Positions 23,501 through 33,649 of a stretch of DNA of 64,000 nt are shown piece by piece (the first letter of the stretch is position 1; each line of letters starts with the position of its first letter). Below the pieces are notes generated by a model. That model saw nothing but the letters and a program-made list of their open reading frames with translations. It had not been told where the DNA came from and did no database searches. Source of the stretch: Favolaschia claudopus (lineage: Eukaryota; Basidiomycota; Agaricomycetes; Agaricales; Mycenaceae); the NCBI GenBank assembly GCA_037176885.1, contig JAWWNJ010000007.1:682001-746000 (forward strand), read 5' to 3'. The position numbers were made by a program, and so were the translations under genes.

Positions 23501-24480
23501 AAGTTCCTCAGGCTGTTGGTACAGTGTCCAGCCCTCTCCGCGAATGGAAGGATTCCGCTCCTTGTTTCCTCCTTTTCGCTACTCTATGCTACCAAGTTCG
23601 TTGGGGCGACGTTCTCCCTAAGTCCTACTGTTTCTCTGCTCGTACCGCCTCGTTTCGTTCGGGCACCCCCAAAACGCTGCCAATGCCGCCAACGACCGCC
23701 AAGAATGTACTCGGGTCTCAAGTGTCACCTCTACTCAGTGCAGTGGCGGCATATTGACTTGGCTCGTTTCGTTTCGTCGTTTCGTCGTGTGTTGTTTCGT
23801 ACTTACTTCTCTCATTCACACTGTCAACTCCCCCTGCCACGGGATATGGTATGTCTGGATCGCGGGACGTCGATCCACTACCGAGTCGTTCGCTGCCTCT
23901 CGATTCCTGCCGATTGAGTCTGAGGGTGAAAACTACTGTCCGAGGAGGCGGACGGACCGATGGAATGGAGGCGGCAGAGTCTGACGACGGCGAAATGTTG
24001 ATAGTCAAGTCGAAAAGGAACAAAGGGAACCTCGTTGATTTCAGGGCAGCGACAATGGAGTCATGGCAGGAAATAAAACGTGTGCGTGTTTTTGGGCGTG
24101 AGGAACCCAGAAGTCTGTGGGTGAGGTGACGAACATGATGAACGAAGGACTCCGAAGGCGGAAAACCAGGAGAAAAAGCGTCACTGTAGCCTTGCTGTAG
24201 CCAGGCTGCCAGTGGGCGCGTCGACGCGTGGCAGACAGATTTATTCCCGCGCCCACCACGAGTTTGTGACCGGGATCGTGACAACCCTCCTGGTCCTCAT
24301 TCAAGCTACTGAAAACCTCGGATTCCTTCGTTTGACTCATTGCGGGGAAGTTCATCAGTGGCAAGCAGTGAGTAGTAGTGGGCCCACCCCTTTCCTCGTA
24401 TACAAGTCCAGTGCGTACCCGGTACCGATCACTGGCCATTTTCAAGCTTTTTTCAGTTTCTGAATCTTAGGCTTACCAGC
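20560..24480. repeat. Segmental duplication, copy 1 (pairs with about 40985-44170)
   Basis: Shares with 40985-44170 the sequence after the tRNA-like cluster (GTGGGCACTG, then CATCGTGGTAGCGGATCAAC), the CCCTCTCCTCTTTTCTCGTC segment and the CTCATTCAAGCTAC segment near 24297 and 44020. Inside it, 22131-22520 and 22860-23290 are related (shared CATGCAAATCTAGCGGTGTC), a tandem duplication echoed in the other copy at 42595-43000 and 43290-43470. Its plus strand is pyrimidine-rich, with C/T microsatellite runs near 22740-22800 and 23350. No gene is supported. Confidence 0.72.
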
Positions 24481-25850
24481 CGAATCCCATGCTTCAGTCC
24501 ATGCAAGAAAACCGCGATCTACTTGTGACCTAGAATTCAGGGATTCTGAATATCAACGATCAAATATCCGCCCTTCAGCAAAACTTCTTTGAATTGCAGT
24601 GAAGAGATCAATGACCCGTTCTACGCGGTGACTTCAAGACGCCGACTACTGACGCCTTGATTGCCATTGACAAACAGCCTGAATATATACAGCATGTTGC
24701 CACAATGCAGTGTGGGAGGCGTTATAACAGAGTCTTCAATCCCAGTGAAAAGTCCACGAGATGGATTGCAAAGAAACGAGATGAAACGAGCAATCTTCAA
24801 ATCATTTCGACGGATTTCAAACAATTCCGCTAATTTGCACTGAAAAGCGTTATGGTACGAGCTGGATTGTGATAGTTCGTGAATTTGAGCAATTCATCTC
24901 AAATCATTCCACGCGAATCGCAAGGTATCGTGGCGTCAACCAAATAATTATGGAAATGTGAGATGCATTGAGATAAAATGTACAGTAGTATAGCCAATGG
25001 TAGTGAATACACACTATACTAGGAACCCGTACACACTTACCCATACCATCCCACCAAACATCCACATCGGTAACCGCAGTGGCAAGGCGACCGCGCATTG
25101 GATAGCGGGGACTCGAATATTATCTTGTACGCGCGTTGTCTACCTCGGAGACCTAGCAAATTGAGAAGAAACCATGAGACGATTGAAGACGACTCGGGAA
25201 GAGTGCAGCACTCACCACCGTCGAGCCAGCTGCCACAGATGTCTATTGGTCCGTCCGATTGGCGGTTGGGGTCTAGAAGCATGTGGTAAGGCCGTCGTTG
25301 TTGCAGACGCAGTATACTTAGTGCAAGACATACCTTCGATGTCAACAAAAACCCCCCCCACGTCGTAAGCTGCAATATCGTCTGTAGGCAGTGTTAGACA
25401 GAAAGACATGAACGATCGGAAATGTATGCACTTGGTGCTGGTTGGGCACAGAAAGCAGAGAGATAGAAGAGGGAGACCCGGGAGACGATGTGGGAGAAGA
25501 CAAGAGAGCAAGAAGTGACGTGGCGGAAAGTGGCATCATTTTATGTTGCCTGTTGCCAAGCGCCGATGAATGACTCAGACAGAGGTCCGAGGGAATGGGA
25601 GCGCTGGAGTGCTATGTGGCCAAACGAGATGGTTTGCTCACCTGCGACAAACGATCTCAAATCATTCCTTTTGAAGTCTGCTTGTGCCATTGCATCTCAA
25701 AACATCTCAAACTATCCGACCGACTTTTGACTGGGCTTCAATGCTGTATGTCTTCATTCTCCCTGTGCCTCCCCCCCATCTCCGGATTTTCTCGTTTTTG
25801 CACGGGAGGCGGGGGCTCGGTTCTATCTACCACTTCGTAGGCGAATCGCA
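24481..25850. other. No supported gene; possible decayed minus-strand gene
   Basis: A minus-strand Met at 25539 opens a hydrophobic, signal-like segment followed by several good donor and acceptor pairs, but the reading frame does not hold across them. The rest is AT-rich. This region also forms the upstream side of the gene at 25851. Confidence 0.4.
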
Positions 25851-27343
25851 ATGCAAGCCCGGGCTAAAACCATAATATCTTCCCGGGCCGTGCGCTCACT
25901 GGCATGGCAGAGCCGACCTCCAAGCATAAACAGCTACTGGTCAGACGCCATGTCGGTCGGCCCAAATCTTCCTCTTCACACTCTCAGCAAACCGGCGATC
26001 TGGCTTTTATACCACTTGCAGGCCCGTAAATATATGAAAGCAAACGAGAATGAACCTCTGTCCGAGGAGATGATCGCTGTATTTGAGTCGTATCTTGGGT
26101 ATGATACTGGGATTCCCTGAGTACGCTGATCTCTAAATTCGCCCTGCCAGATACAAATACATATTATCAGCAACCAAAGCAAAGATATTGGAACATCTGT
26201 GTGCAAGGCTGTACCCGTTGAAAGTCGAGATCTGTTTTCACACCACGGAAATGATTTATATGCATTCTCCGACTCTCCTGCAACTGCTCCACTGGCAGTG
26301 GGACCTGACCGACGCGCAGCTTCAAGATACTGTCAAATTCAAGCTGATGCATGATATTGCCTTCGAGAAGCTGCAATTCCACTGGAACACTGGCGGCATA
26401 CCGGATGTATTTGAAATTGTGAACTATCTCAGGTAACTCTGCAGCTCAATTGCTGAGCGGAGACACTAAACTGGGCCACAGATTCGAATTTCTGTGCCCT
26501 ACTGCGCGTGCGTGGATCATTGAAAAGCTGTATCAGCAAATTCGTTTGCGTTCATTATCTGATCAAGAATGCGACTTGTTGACAAGATGTCTCTTGCCGT
26601 TTACGGGGGTTGATACAACAATTAGCCTCCCATTCAACGCGATTGCTGCAAGAAAATGCCTGAACAGTGTCCCCGATCTGAGCTCACGAGACGTATCTTG
26701 TTTCTTGGATGTTCTCAAGTAAAGTGACCTGTACCTATTTTACATGCTCTCTTTCTGACCTCGACAGGTTTGAAATTGCAGATAGGCATCCAGAGACACG
26801 CCCCCCAATCATTGAAGAGATTAGCCGCCGAATTCCTTCGCTTTCTGACCCTGACCTGATCACGGTCTTGAGTTGCTCCTTTCCATTCCCAGAGCTTCCA
26901 GACTCATCTCATCAATGGAAAACCCTTTCGAATGCAATATGCCTTCGGCTTTCGTCGGATAAATGTTCCCCTGATGCCCAAGCTAAAATCTGGAATATGA
27001 TTGTCTCATATACTGGGTGAGTGTGCTACTGTTCTCCACCGACTCCCCGCACCTGATTCTTTGACTGCCCAGACATAACTATAGTCTCACCACTCGGATT
27101 CTTGATATGATTGAGCTTGTCCAGGTTCCAGACTATGCTTTGCAGGTTGCAATAATGAAAGCAATGAGATGGCATGATGCTATACCAAAACTCGGAAGCG
27201 GATTGTACCACAAACAAATTTGTCGCATTCTGACACACTTGGGTTATCCAGAGGCTGCGGAAGAAATTGATCTGGATTATGAGATTTGGCTTACCAGGTG
27301 TCAAGTCTTTCGATTACCGTACACAGGAAGACCAATTTTTTGA
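25851..27343 (+). CDS. Unknown helical-repeat protein built from phase-2 exons
   Basis: Predicted 428 aa from five exons: 25851-26098, 26151-26432, 26482-26718, 26768-27016 and 27073-27343. All four introns are 49-56 nt, GT-AG and phase 2, so each internal exon is a symmetrical module. Exons 3 and 4 encode related segments: each opens with FEF or FEI, continues to a II(E)xxxxxRxxSLSD helix pair, then a hydrophobic PF(T/P) turn and a second helix pair. The sequence is mostly amphipathic helix, with no signal peptide or membrane segment. I do not recognise the family. The frame is open upstream of the chosen ATG, so an extra 5' exon is possible. Confidence 0.75.
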
Positions 27344-28488
27344 GCGATAGTCGTTTTTTACGGTCGATAGACGAGATTCAAATTAAAGTGAACTTTTGTT
27401 GGAAGTTGAGTGGCGGTTTGAGAGAACGAACCAGGTACGTCAAAAGTGGGAGTTTGGTTCATCACACGATTTTGCGCCCAGCACAAATTCCGATTACGTC
27501 AACGGTCTCGACCTGTTCCGCTCCCCCCGCCGTTCTGATGGCATATTTGTGCGCATCCCGCCTCTTTCCGTGGCTCGGGTCTTTCTGTTCCTCTCCCGTT
27601 TGCTTAAAAAACAATGAAAGAAACATCCAATTCATCTACATACAATACACAAGGTGCGCGACACATCATCCATACACTCATTTACCTTCACCCTCCCACA
27701 TTTGACTGCCGACTATAGATGGGAGGTCAGAACGAGCAGTGTAGAAGAGACAGTGAGCCACGCACCACGCCCATCTTCTATCCAGCCTCTAACGCCACCC
27801 TATCAACGACAAGACATTCCATGCTACTCCAGTGACTTCCGGCTTGTTATCTGAGGCGTCTTGATTTGACTTCCGTGTTCCATTTGCGGCCTTTAGACTC
27901 TGGGTTGAGGGCTTGATTTTGCGACTCTTGATCCTGGGGTAGATAGGCATGGTGTGTGGCACACGGTGTGAACTGTGGATGAGGTCTTGAGATTTTGAGG
28001 CAGCGGTCAAGACTTGAGGTTGACGCAGCAACTAGAGCAGCTTCTTGCATTGAACGGGCTTGAACCTTGGCAGTTGCATGGTCTTGGGGTTGCATGCTTG
28101 GGGCATGAGCGGCAAAAAACTTGGTCTCAATCCGGACGTGCATTGGGTTTTGCGATTGTGATTCGTGAAAGACTTGATTTAATTGCAGTCTTGAGGCGTG
28201 CAAGTCTTGTGAGTTGCAGAGGACTTGACTTGGCTCCAGTCTTGAGGCGTGCGAGACAGTTGAAAGGTGAGGGTGCGGACGGTCGGCAATTGCAGTTGGG
28301 GAGAACGTGGTGGGAGGGAAGGAGCGCAATATCAACTTCGTCCAAACAAACTCACAACAATGACGACTCATTCTCGGCAATGCCAAACAGAGACCAACTC
28401 CTCGTCTTCCCCTCAGAATCGTCACGGAAAATCAATGAAATATATGAAGTTAAAGAACAAGTATCGACATTAACGAGTCGAGGAGTAG

Positions 28489-28532
<44 letters not shown>

Positions 28533-29325
28533 CCCTGCATCATCGACTCCAGCATCTGACCCGACGAATGAAACACGCCCGTTGTAGACGAATCGGTTAG
28601 TATAGTATAGCCGTGGATAGACGCCAGATCGATGCTAACCAGAACTTACTGTAAACTTAGAGCCGTAGGTTCAGGTTTGACTGTTCGAGTTTGGTTTGAG
28701 ACTTCGAGTGGCACGGGCATCCAGGTAGAATAGGGCTTGTTGGCTAGATATTTTCAATAAATGAGCAACAATAAGCAGAAAAAGAAAAGATAGTAAATTT
28801 CACGGAGGCGGGGGGGCAACGAACTCGACTTCCCGTGTGCAAAGGTTGGCCATTCCTCGCGCAAAGAGTAAAGGAGGACGAAGAGAGCAAAGGGCGGAGG
28901 TTGCCGACTCGGCGGTGATCAATTGATTGACAACTATATTTCCACGCTAGCCTCTTGCCATCGTCCGTCGTGGTGGACGCGTCGCCGCCGCGGGTGACGA
29001 ACAGTCGGAATCGTCTCCACTAGCAGTCGCGCGCGCCATCCATTTAAAACCGTTCTGAACTGGGTCCCATGTCTTTGACACAGCGCCTGCCGATGCACCT
29101 TTCGTTCTTCAACGCACAGACGAATCATTGGCGAACATTCAGATGCCGCTAGCAGCTCTTGCGAGGAGAAAGGCGGCGGAGCCGGTGCGCGGGCTGATCG
29201 AGATGTTGACAGCTATTGTCTTGTTCTTCCTTGCCAACACTGCGCAGGCTCATTCACTCATTCACTGAAATCCTGAAATCTACTAAGCTCGTCCCGAACT
29301 GAGTCGTCGAGTGCCGGGAGTCGCT
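27344..29325. other. Region without a supported gene
   Basis: A minus-strand 192-codon frame (27847-28425) is built from short repeated pieces such as CAGTCTTGAGGCGTGC (twice, near 28185 and 28240) and looks spurious. The tract also holds the poly-C run at 28489-28531. A 41-codon plus-strand frame near 29142 ends in a hydrophobic stretch but has no other support. Confidence 0.4.
28489..28531. repeat. Homopolymer C tract, 43 bases
   Basis: An unbroken run of C on the plus strand between GGAGTAG and GCCCTGCATC. The length may be inexact, because such runs are error-prone in sequencing. Confidence 0.9.
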
Positions 29326-29333
29326 GCTGGCGA
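29326..29333. repeat. MITE target-site duplication, left
   Basis: GCTGGCGA, repeated exactly at 30030-30037. Confidence 0.9.
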
Positions 29334-30029
29334 AGGACCGGTGATTTTCCCAGGTGAGGTTTGATACAAAATTCCCGTGCTCACCACTTTTTGTCCGGAC
29401 TCGGCGCGTCTGAGCAGCCCAGATTCTTGTCCGGATCGACGCTCAGACACTCGAAAATCCGTCAATTCATGTCCGGACTGTGATCCATTGAAGGTCAAAA
29501 ATTCGCAAAAATTCGAAAAAATCCCAGAAAAATCGCGAAAACCACGAAAAAAAATCGTATTGATATCCACGTCGTCATCTTCAAGTTCAACCTCTGTCCG
29601 TCGACCTAGCCGGAACCCACCGCTGCATTGTATCTAACGCCGTCACTATAGGTAGGGTGGCAACTCATGAACATAGTGCATGGAGCAAGTATATTTGTAA
29701 ATAAATAATTGTCTTGCAATCGAAGTACACTGGCCACAAGGTGGCCATTCTGGGAACGATGGTGGCATCAATGCAGCACAATTGAAAGTACACTCATTGT
29801 TCGTACATTTGTTGTGAAATCAAAACATGAATTCAACTTCCCACGCCATCCTTGTCCGGACCAGAAATCCGAGTGCGTCGACCTTGAAGCCCATTGTCCG
29901 GACGCTTGAACCCGAGATTTTTGGCTTGGGGCCCATTCTTGTCCGGACTGGGACCTGAGGTGGCAACGATTTTGAGAATTCTTGTCCGGACTCCCGTATT
30001 TCACCTCAGACAGGAAAATCACCGGTCCT
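29334..30029. mobile_element. Non-autonomous hAT-type MITE
   Basis: A 696-bp element with perfect 17-bp inverted ends (AGGACCGGTGATTTTCC and its complement) and an exact 8-bp target duplication. Seven copies of GTCCGGA, mostly as TTGTCCGGAC, cluster within about 150 bp of either end, as expected for subterminal transposase-binding motifs. There is no transposase frame. The 8-bp duplication points to the hAT superfamily. Its ends differ from those of the complete hAT element at 5711-8430, so that transposase is unlikely to mobilise it. Confidence 0.88.
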
Positions 30030-30037
30030 GCTGGCGA
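30030..30037. repeat. MITE target-site duplication, right
   Basis: GCTGGCGA, partner of 29326-29333. Confidence 0.9.
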
Positions 30038-30401
30038 TCCTCGTCATGAGTCACCGCATTTAAAGCTCATCCGCCTTGTACTGATGTCACACATTGGGCC
30101 ACCCCTCTCGATACCCGTTTTTAAGGCCACTGGCGGCGATCTTACTTACTTTATGGCTTCTCCTGCGCCGCTAGAATTGGATAGTGTCTGGGCACTTGTC
30201 ACCCGTGTGGTGCGTGCTTTGTTGTCCTCCTCTCTACTCTATAATAATCTTGTGGAAGCGGATGTCGCTCAGAATACTCAACCCTGTACTTCCACCCTCG
30301 AGACACCCGCCGGCATCAAATTCAGAGTTCGGCCGCGCAGATCCAATGCTGTTCTACAGCTTTCGGAGGTTTAAAAGTCTTCATTCCCAACTTCGGGCCT
30401 C

Positions 30402-31436
30402 ATGGGACGGCACTTCCTCTCCTGGAGGTCCCAGACACCTCCGGCCAGAGCAAAGTCGAAACTCAAGCCAAACGCCCTCCCGGATATTCTGTGGACCTCC
30501 TTGTTGGCTCTCAAAGAGTCATCAGATGCTTTCCCGCCTCTCAAATCAGTCGTGGCCGCCGCTGTCGCAATTTGTACGATTGCTGAGGTAAGTATATATT
30601 CTGCTTCTTAATTTGCAACGGCGTCGAATCGATAACTTCAACGTAGCGCACAAAGCATTCGCAAGAAAATGCTCGGACCCTTGCTCTCAGAGTGAAGGAC
30701 ATACTCGATGTTCTTGCCGACGCAGTATCTGTTGAGTGTGAGGTCCGTGAGGTCCCGGCATCTATGTTAACAAGTATTGCCGGTTTCGCCAGGTGAGCTT
30801 ACCTACTGTCCAATCTCGATTCACTGATAGAATGAGATTGGATTATCGTCCAGGCTTCTGGGCGAAATTCGGGATTTTCTGGACAATATTTCCAATGCTA
30901 GCAAGATGTCCCGACTGCTACATCTCAATCGGAACGAAATGCTTCTTTTTGGGTTTGAAGCCCATCTCGATGACGCGTATCGTGATTTTCTCGTTCGTCT
31001 ACACCGTATTAATAAAATGAAGCTGTATTGATCATCCGTAACGCAGGCGGCGTCTGCGCTTCGACTCGAGGTGCAACAAGCGCAACTTGCGCAACAACAG
31101 AAGCAACTTGCTTTGCAGCAAGCGCACCTTTTAGCTTCGCAAAAGCAGTTTTCTGTTCAGCAATTACAAACAGAGTCTAAAATACAGGAAATTTCCTCCA
31201 CTACGGTGCGTAATTTCGTATCTTTCCCAACCAATTATGTTCTGTATATTGAAAAAATGCCCCTTCAGGATGGAATTTTGCTCTATTCTCAACTAACATT
31301 TTTTTGGCCGTCCCCTGATGCTTCCATACCAGTCGCACAGAACCCCTTCCGCCCATATACCCCCATCCAACCTGATACCCACAATAAACCTTTGCTCGCG
31401 GGGCAGCGAGCCAGGGGACACTTCCTGGCCTATTAA
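30402..31436 (+). CDS. HeLo/MLKL-N-terminal-like helical protein with Q-rich coiled coil
   Basis: Predicted 286 aa from exons 30402-30587, 30647-30792, 30854-30992 and 31047-31436, with introns of 54-61 nt and consistent phases. Residues about 20-155 form a run of amphipathic helices (KPNALPDILWTSLLALKESS, then PPLKSVVAAAVAI, then LALRVKDILDVLADAV). This order resembles the MLKL-N-terminal or HeLo-like four-helix region at the front of many Agaricomycete NLR and kinase-like proteins, where it is linked to membrane-acting cell death. Next comes a Q-rich coiled coil (LEVQQAQLAQQQKQLALQQA). No NACHT, kinase or WD domain follows. The last intron uses the weak donor GTTCGT; if unspliced, the protein stops at 31031 (169 aa). 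The start is the nearest in-frame ATG; a further upstream exon is possible. Confidence 0.65.
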
Positions 31437-31761
31437 ATTCTCTTTCTTTCTTATCTTCAACAACTGACTACGTATGGGAGCCGAGGGCGAGGGTGTCCAT
31501 TTTTTATGACCCCAAGCGCTACCTTTTATGTACGAGTTGAACTCTACCTTTCCCTTTGAAGGGAAAAAACATCCTCCCCCATTCCCTGGGCTCCCATCCA
31601 TCTATACATGGTCTTGTTGCTGCCTACATACGATATGATAAAATGATTCTAGTTGATTATTTTGATTGAGTACAGGGATGTCGCGTTTGGCTTTCGCCAT
31701 GATGAGGGAATGTGAGGGCGCGACAAAAAAGGGGATATTTTTGACAAGATCTACGCCGAAA
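31437..31761. other. Spacer before cluster III, nothing recognised
   Basis: No gene seen. The A6 run at 31725-31730 is the terminator side of the first cluster III unit. Confidence 0.5.
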
Positions 31762-31857
31762 TTCGGACGAGGGAGTTGAACCCAAATTGCCAGTGTACTT
31801 TTATTGTAAGACCCCAATAAAAGCTCCGACGGCAGTGCGTCTCGCACGACGTCCGAA
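31762..31857 (-). ncRNA. tRNA-like Pol III-type unit, cluster III
   Basis: 8-bp acceptor TTCGGACG/CGTCCGAA with outer pair T-A. The D-like arm is GTGCGAGACGCAC, so the loop differs while the stem is kept. The B box is GGTTCAACTCC. The central loop holds an inner hairpin (CTTTTATTG with CAATAAAAG). T runs lie downstream on the minus strand. Confidence 0.7.
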
Positions 31858-32070
31858 TGGCTGTGTTCTGCTTTTCGAGCCGGGGTATGAATGGAGCTTT
31901 AGATATTGAGTAGTTGGTTCTGAGAGGAGAAAGTGGGGTGAATTTGAGATTGAGAGAGAGGGAATTTTTCGCGGGAGGAGCGAATGAGATTAAAAGAAAT
32001 TGATTGACGGATATAGTCGTTGTGTTTTGACAGCGCGACGAAAAGACAAACAGCACTGTCCTCTGCTAGT

Positions 32071-32149
32071 TCGGACGGGGTTGCCGTTGCCAGTCTGGAT
32101 TGGAGGGGTCATGCAGATGCTCCGGCAGTGCACCGCGCACGACGTCCGA
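32071..32149 (-). ncRNA. tRNA-like unit, T-like arm deleted, cluster III
   Basis: The acceptor TCGGACG/CGTCCGA, D-like arm and central stem (GCCGG/CTGGC, one wobble) are kept. The B box is lost by a small deletion (GGCAACCCCGTCC). Confidence 0.6.
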
Positions 32150-32332
32150 GTGTTTTGAGTTCAGGTAGAGATGTCGAGGATCGTCGAAGTGCTGAATGCG
32201 AATATAAAGAACGAGGAGTAAGCAGAAGACGAGGAGAATCCAGTCAAACGCGGCGCGGAGGAGAAAAGCATGGTGGTCACTAAAGGAATTTAAATGGAGG
32301 GCACGACAAAAGAAGTCAATTAGGTCCTAATT

Positions 32333-32420
32333 TCGGACGAGGGAGTCGAACCCAAGTTGCCAGCGTATTCTGGAAAGTCGCATGAAGATGCTCTGGTAGT
32401 GCGCCGCGCACGACGTCCAA
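32333..32420 (-). ncRNA. tRNA-like Pol III-type unit, cluster III
   Basis: Acceptor TTGGACG/CGTCCGA with one T-G wobble, D-like arm GTGCGCGGCGCAC and B box GGTTCGACTCC. The central stem has one end mismatch. A T4 run lies 24 nt downstream. Confidence 0.68.
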
Positions 32421-32637
32421 TTGATTTGAGACACTTTTTGGATCAGCTCAGAGGTAAGGATGTCCGCGACGGTCAAAGTTCGGGTTGAATGTAAAGGAAA
32501 CATTGAAGAACGAAGAGTCAGAAAGCAAAGGTTGCTAAAACTTCTGTAGTCAGACGCGGCTAGGAGGAGTAGAAAAGCATAGTCGTTGCTTGGAGAGGAA
32601 TGGACAGCGCCACAAAAAGATAAGCCAAGCCCTAGTT

Positions 32638-32727
32638 CGAACGAGGGAGTCGAATCCAAGTTGCCAGCATACTCTAGAATCGACCGAGTTAAGATGCTCT
32701 AGCAGTGCGCCGCGCACAATGTCCGAT
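32638..32727 (-). ncRNA. tRNA-like Pol III-type unit, cluster III
   Basis: The acceptor stem has drifted (TCGGACA/CGTTCGA). The central stem GCTAG/CTGGC keeps pairing through a T-G wobble, the D-like arm is intact and the B box is GATTCGACTCC. A T5 run lies about 21 nt downstream. Confidence 0.62.
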
Positions 32728-33640
32728 TGATTTGGGTTACTGTGCGGATTGGAAGGTAAGGATGTCGAGGATGTGTAGAGTTCGGATTCAAATGCAGAGG
32801 AAATATTGAAAGAACGAGCAGTGGGGAAAACCAACGTTGCTGAGAATGCAGCTGAATGTCAGACGCGCGATTCCGCGAAGAGCAGTATCTTTCGAGTATT
32901 TTTTCGGGGGGTGCCGTGCCGGTGCGTCTAGAAGGTGGGTGTTTGAACCAGGATGAACACTAGGAGTTCCGCTGGCGCTGACTTGAAGCGTTGGTCATCG
33001 AAGCATGAGTGAAATTTGAGCGAAGTGAAAGCGTGTGAATGGATGGGCATCTTCTCACGCTCGCCCTCATCGTCCGAGTCGTCGTCCACGGTCTGGCGCC
33101 GTTGTTGCCGCCGTTTCGCTCGCTAGAATGCTCAAGTCAATCGCGAATTCTGTGCCTAGCTGCCCCGCTCTGTCGATGTGCCATGCCATCGACTGGACTC
33201 GTTTACCAGTTTTCACAAGATCTGCTCTCAAGACTGCTTGCCTCAATCTGCGCCATTGGATTCGGCGAGCCGGCGCTGTACCAGCTTCAGGCTATCTCAA
33301 GTTCCCGGACGAGAATATAGCACGCTCCGGATAATTCCCGTTATCGCCTTGCCACCTTATGGACGTCGACGACCATCTCCCGCGCGGCGCCTGGTCCTTC
33401 TCCAGCGACGGGCTGATGACACTTCCTCGCTAAATCTTGGAGAGTACGGTGCGCAGCAGTTCCGGACTCCGCCGACGGGCGGCTTCAACCCAGCGCAAGT
33501 GACGACGATCCCTTCTTGGGGTACGGGATGCCGAGCACTATGCACTTCCGCCGTGACTAAACCTGTTCGAGGGCTTTAACAAAGGCGACGCCTGCTGGAG
33601 CTCAACCCGTCCCGTTTCCCGTTCACCCCCTCGTATTCAC
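32728..33640. other. Region without a supported gene
   Basis: Plus-strand frames at 33035-33585 overlap in all three phases, and none has a recognisable domain or coherent splice sites. Possibly a decayed gene. Confidence 0.35.
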
Positions 33641-33649
33641 CTCGCTCCG

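Noticed and set aside
24904..25539. Possible multi-exon minus-strand secreted protein
   Set aside because: Splice sites look good but joining them gives an early stop; a G-run near 25351-25358 may hide an indel, so no gene model can be defended.
27847..28425. 192-codon minus-strand frame
   Set aside because: Built from short direct repeats (CAGTCTTGAGGCGTGC); looks spurious.
33035..33585. Overlapping plus-strand frames of 93-133 codons
   Set aside because: Open in three phases at once without domain or splice support; at most a decayed gene.
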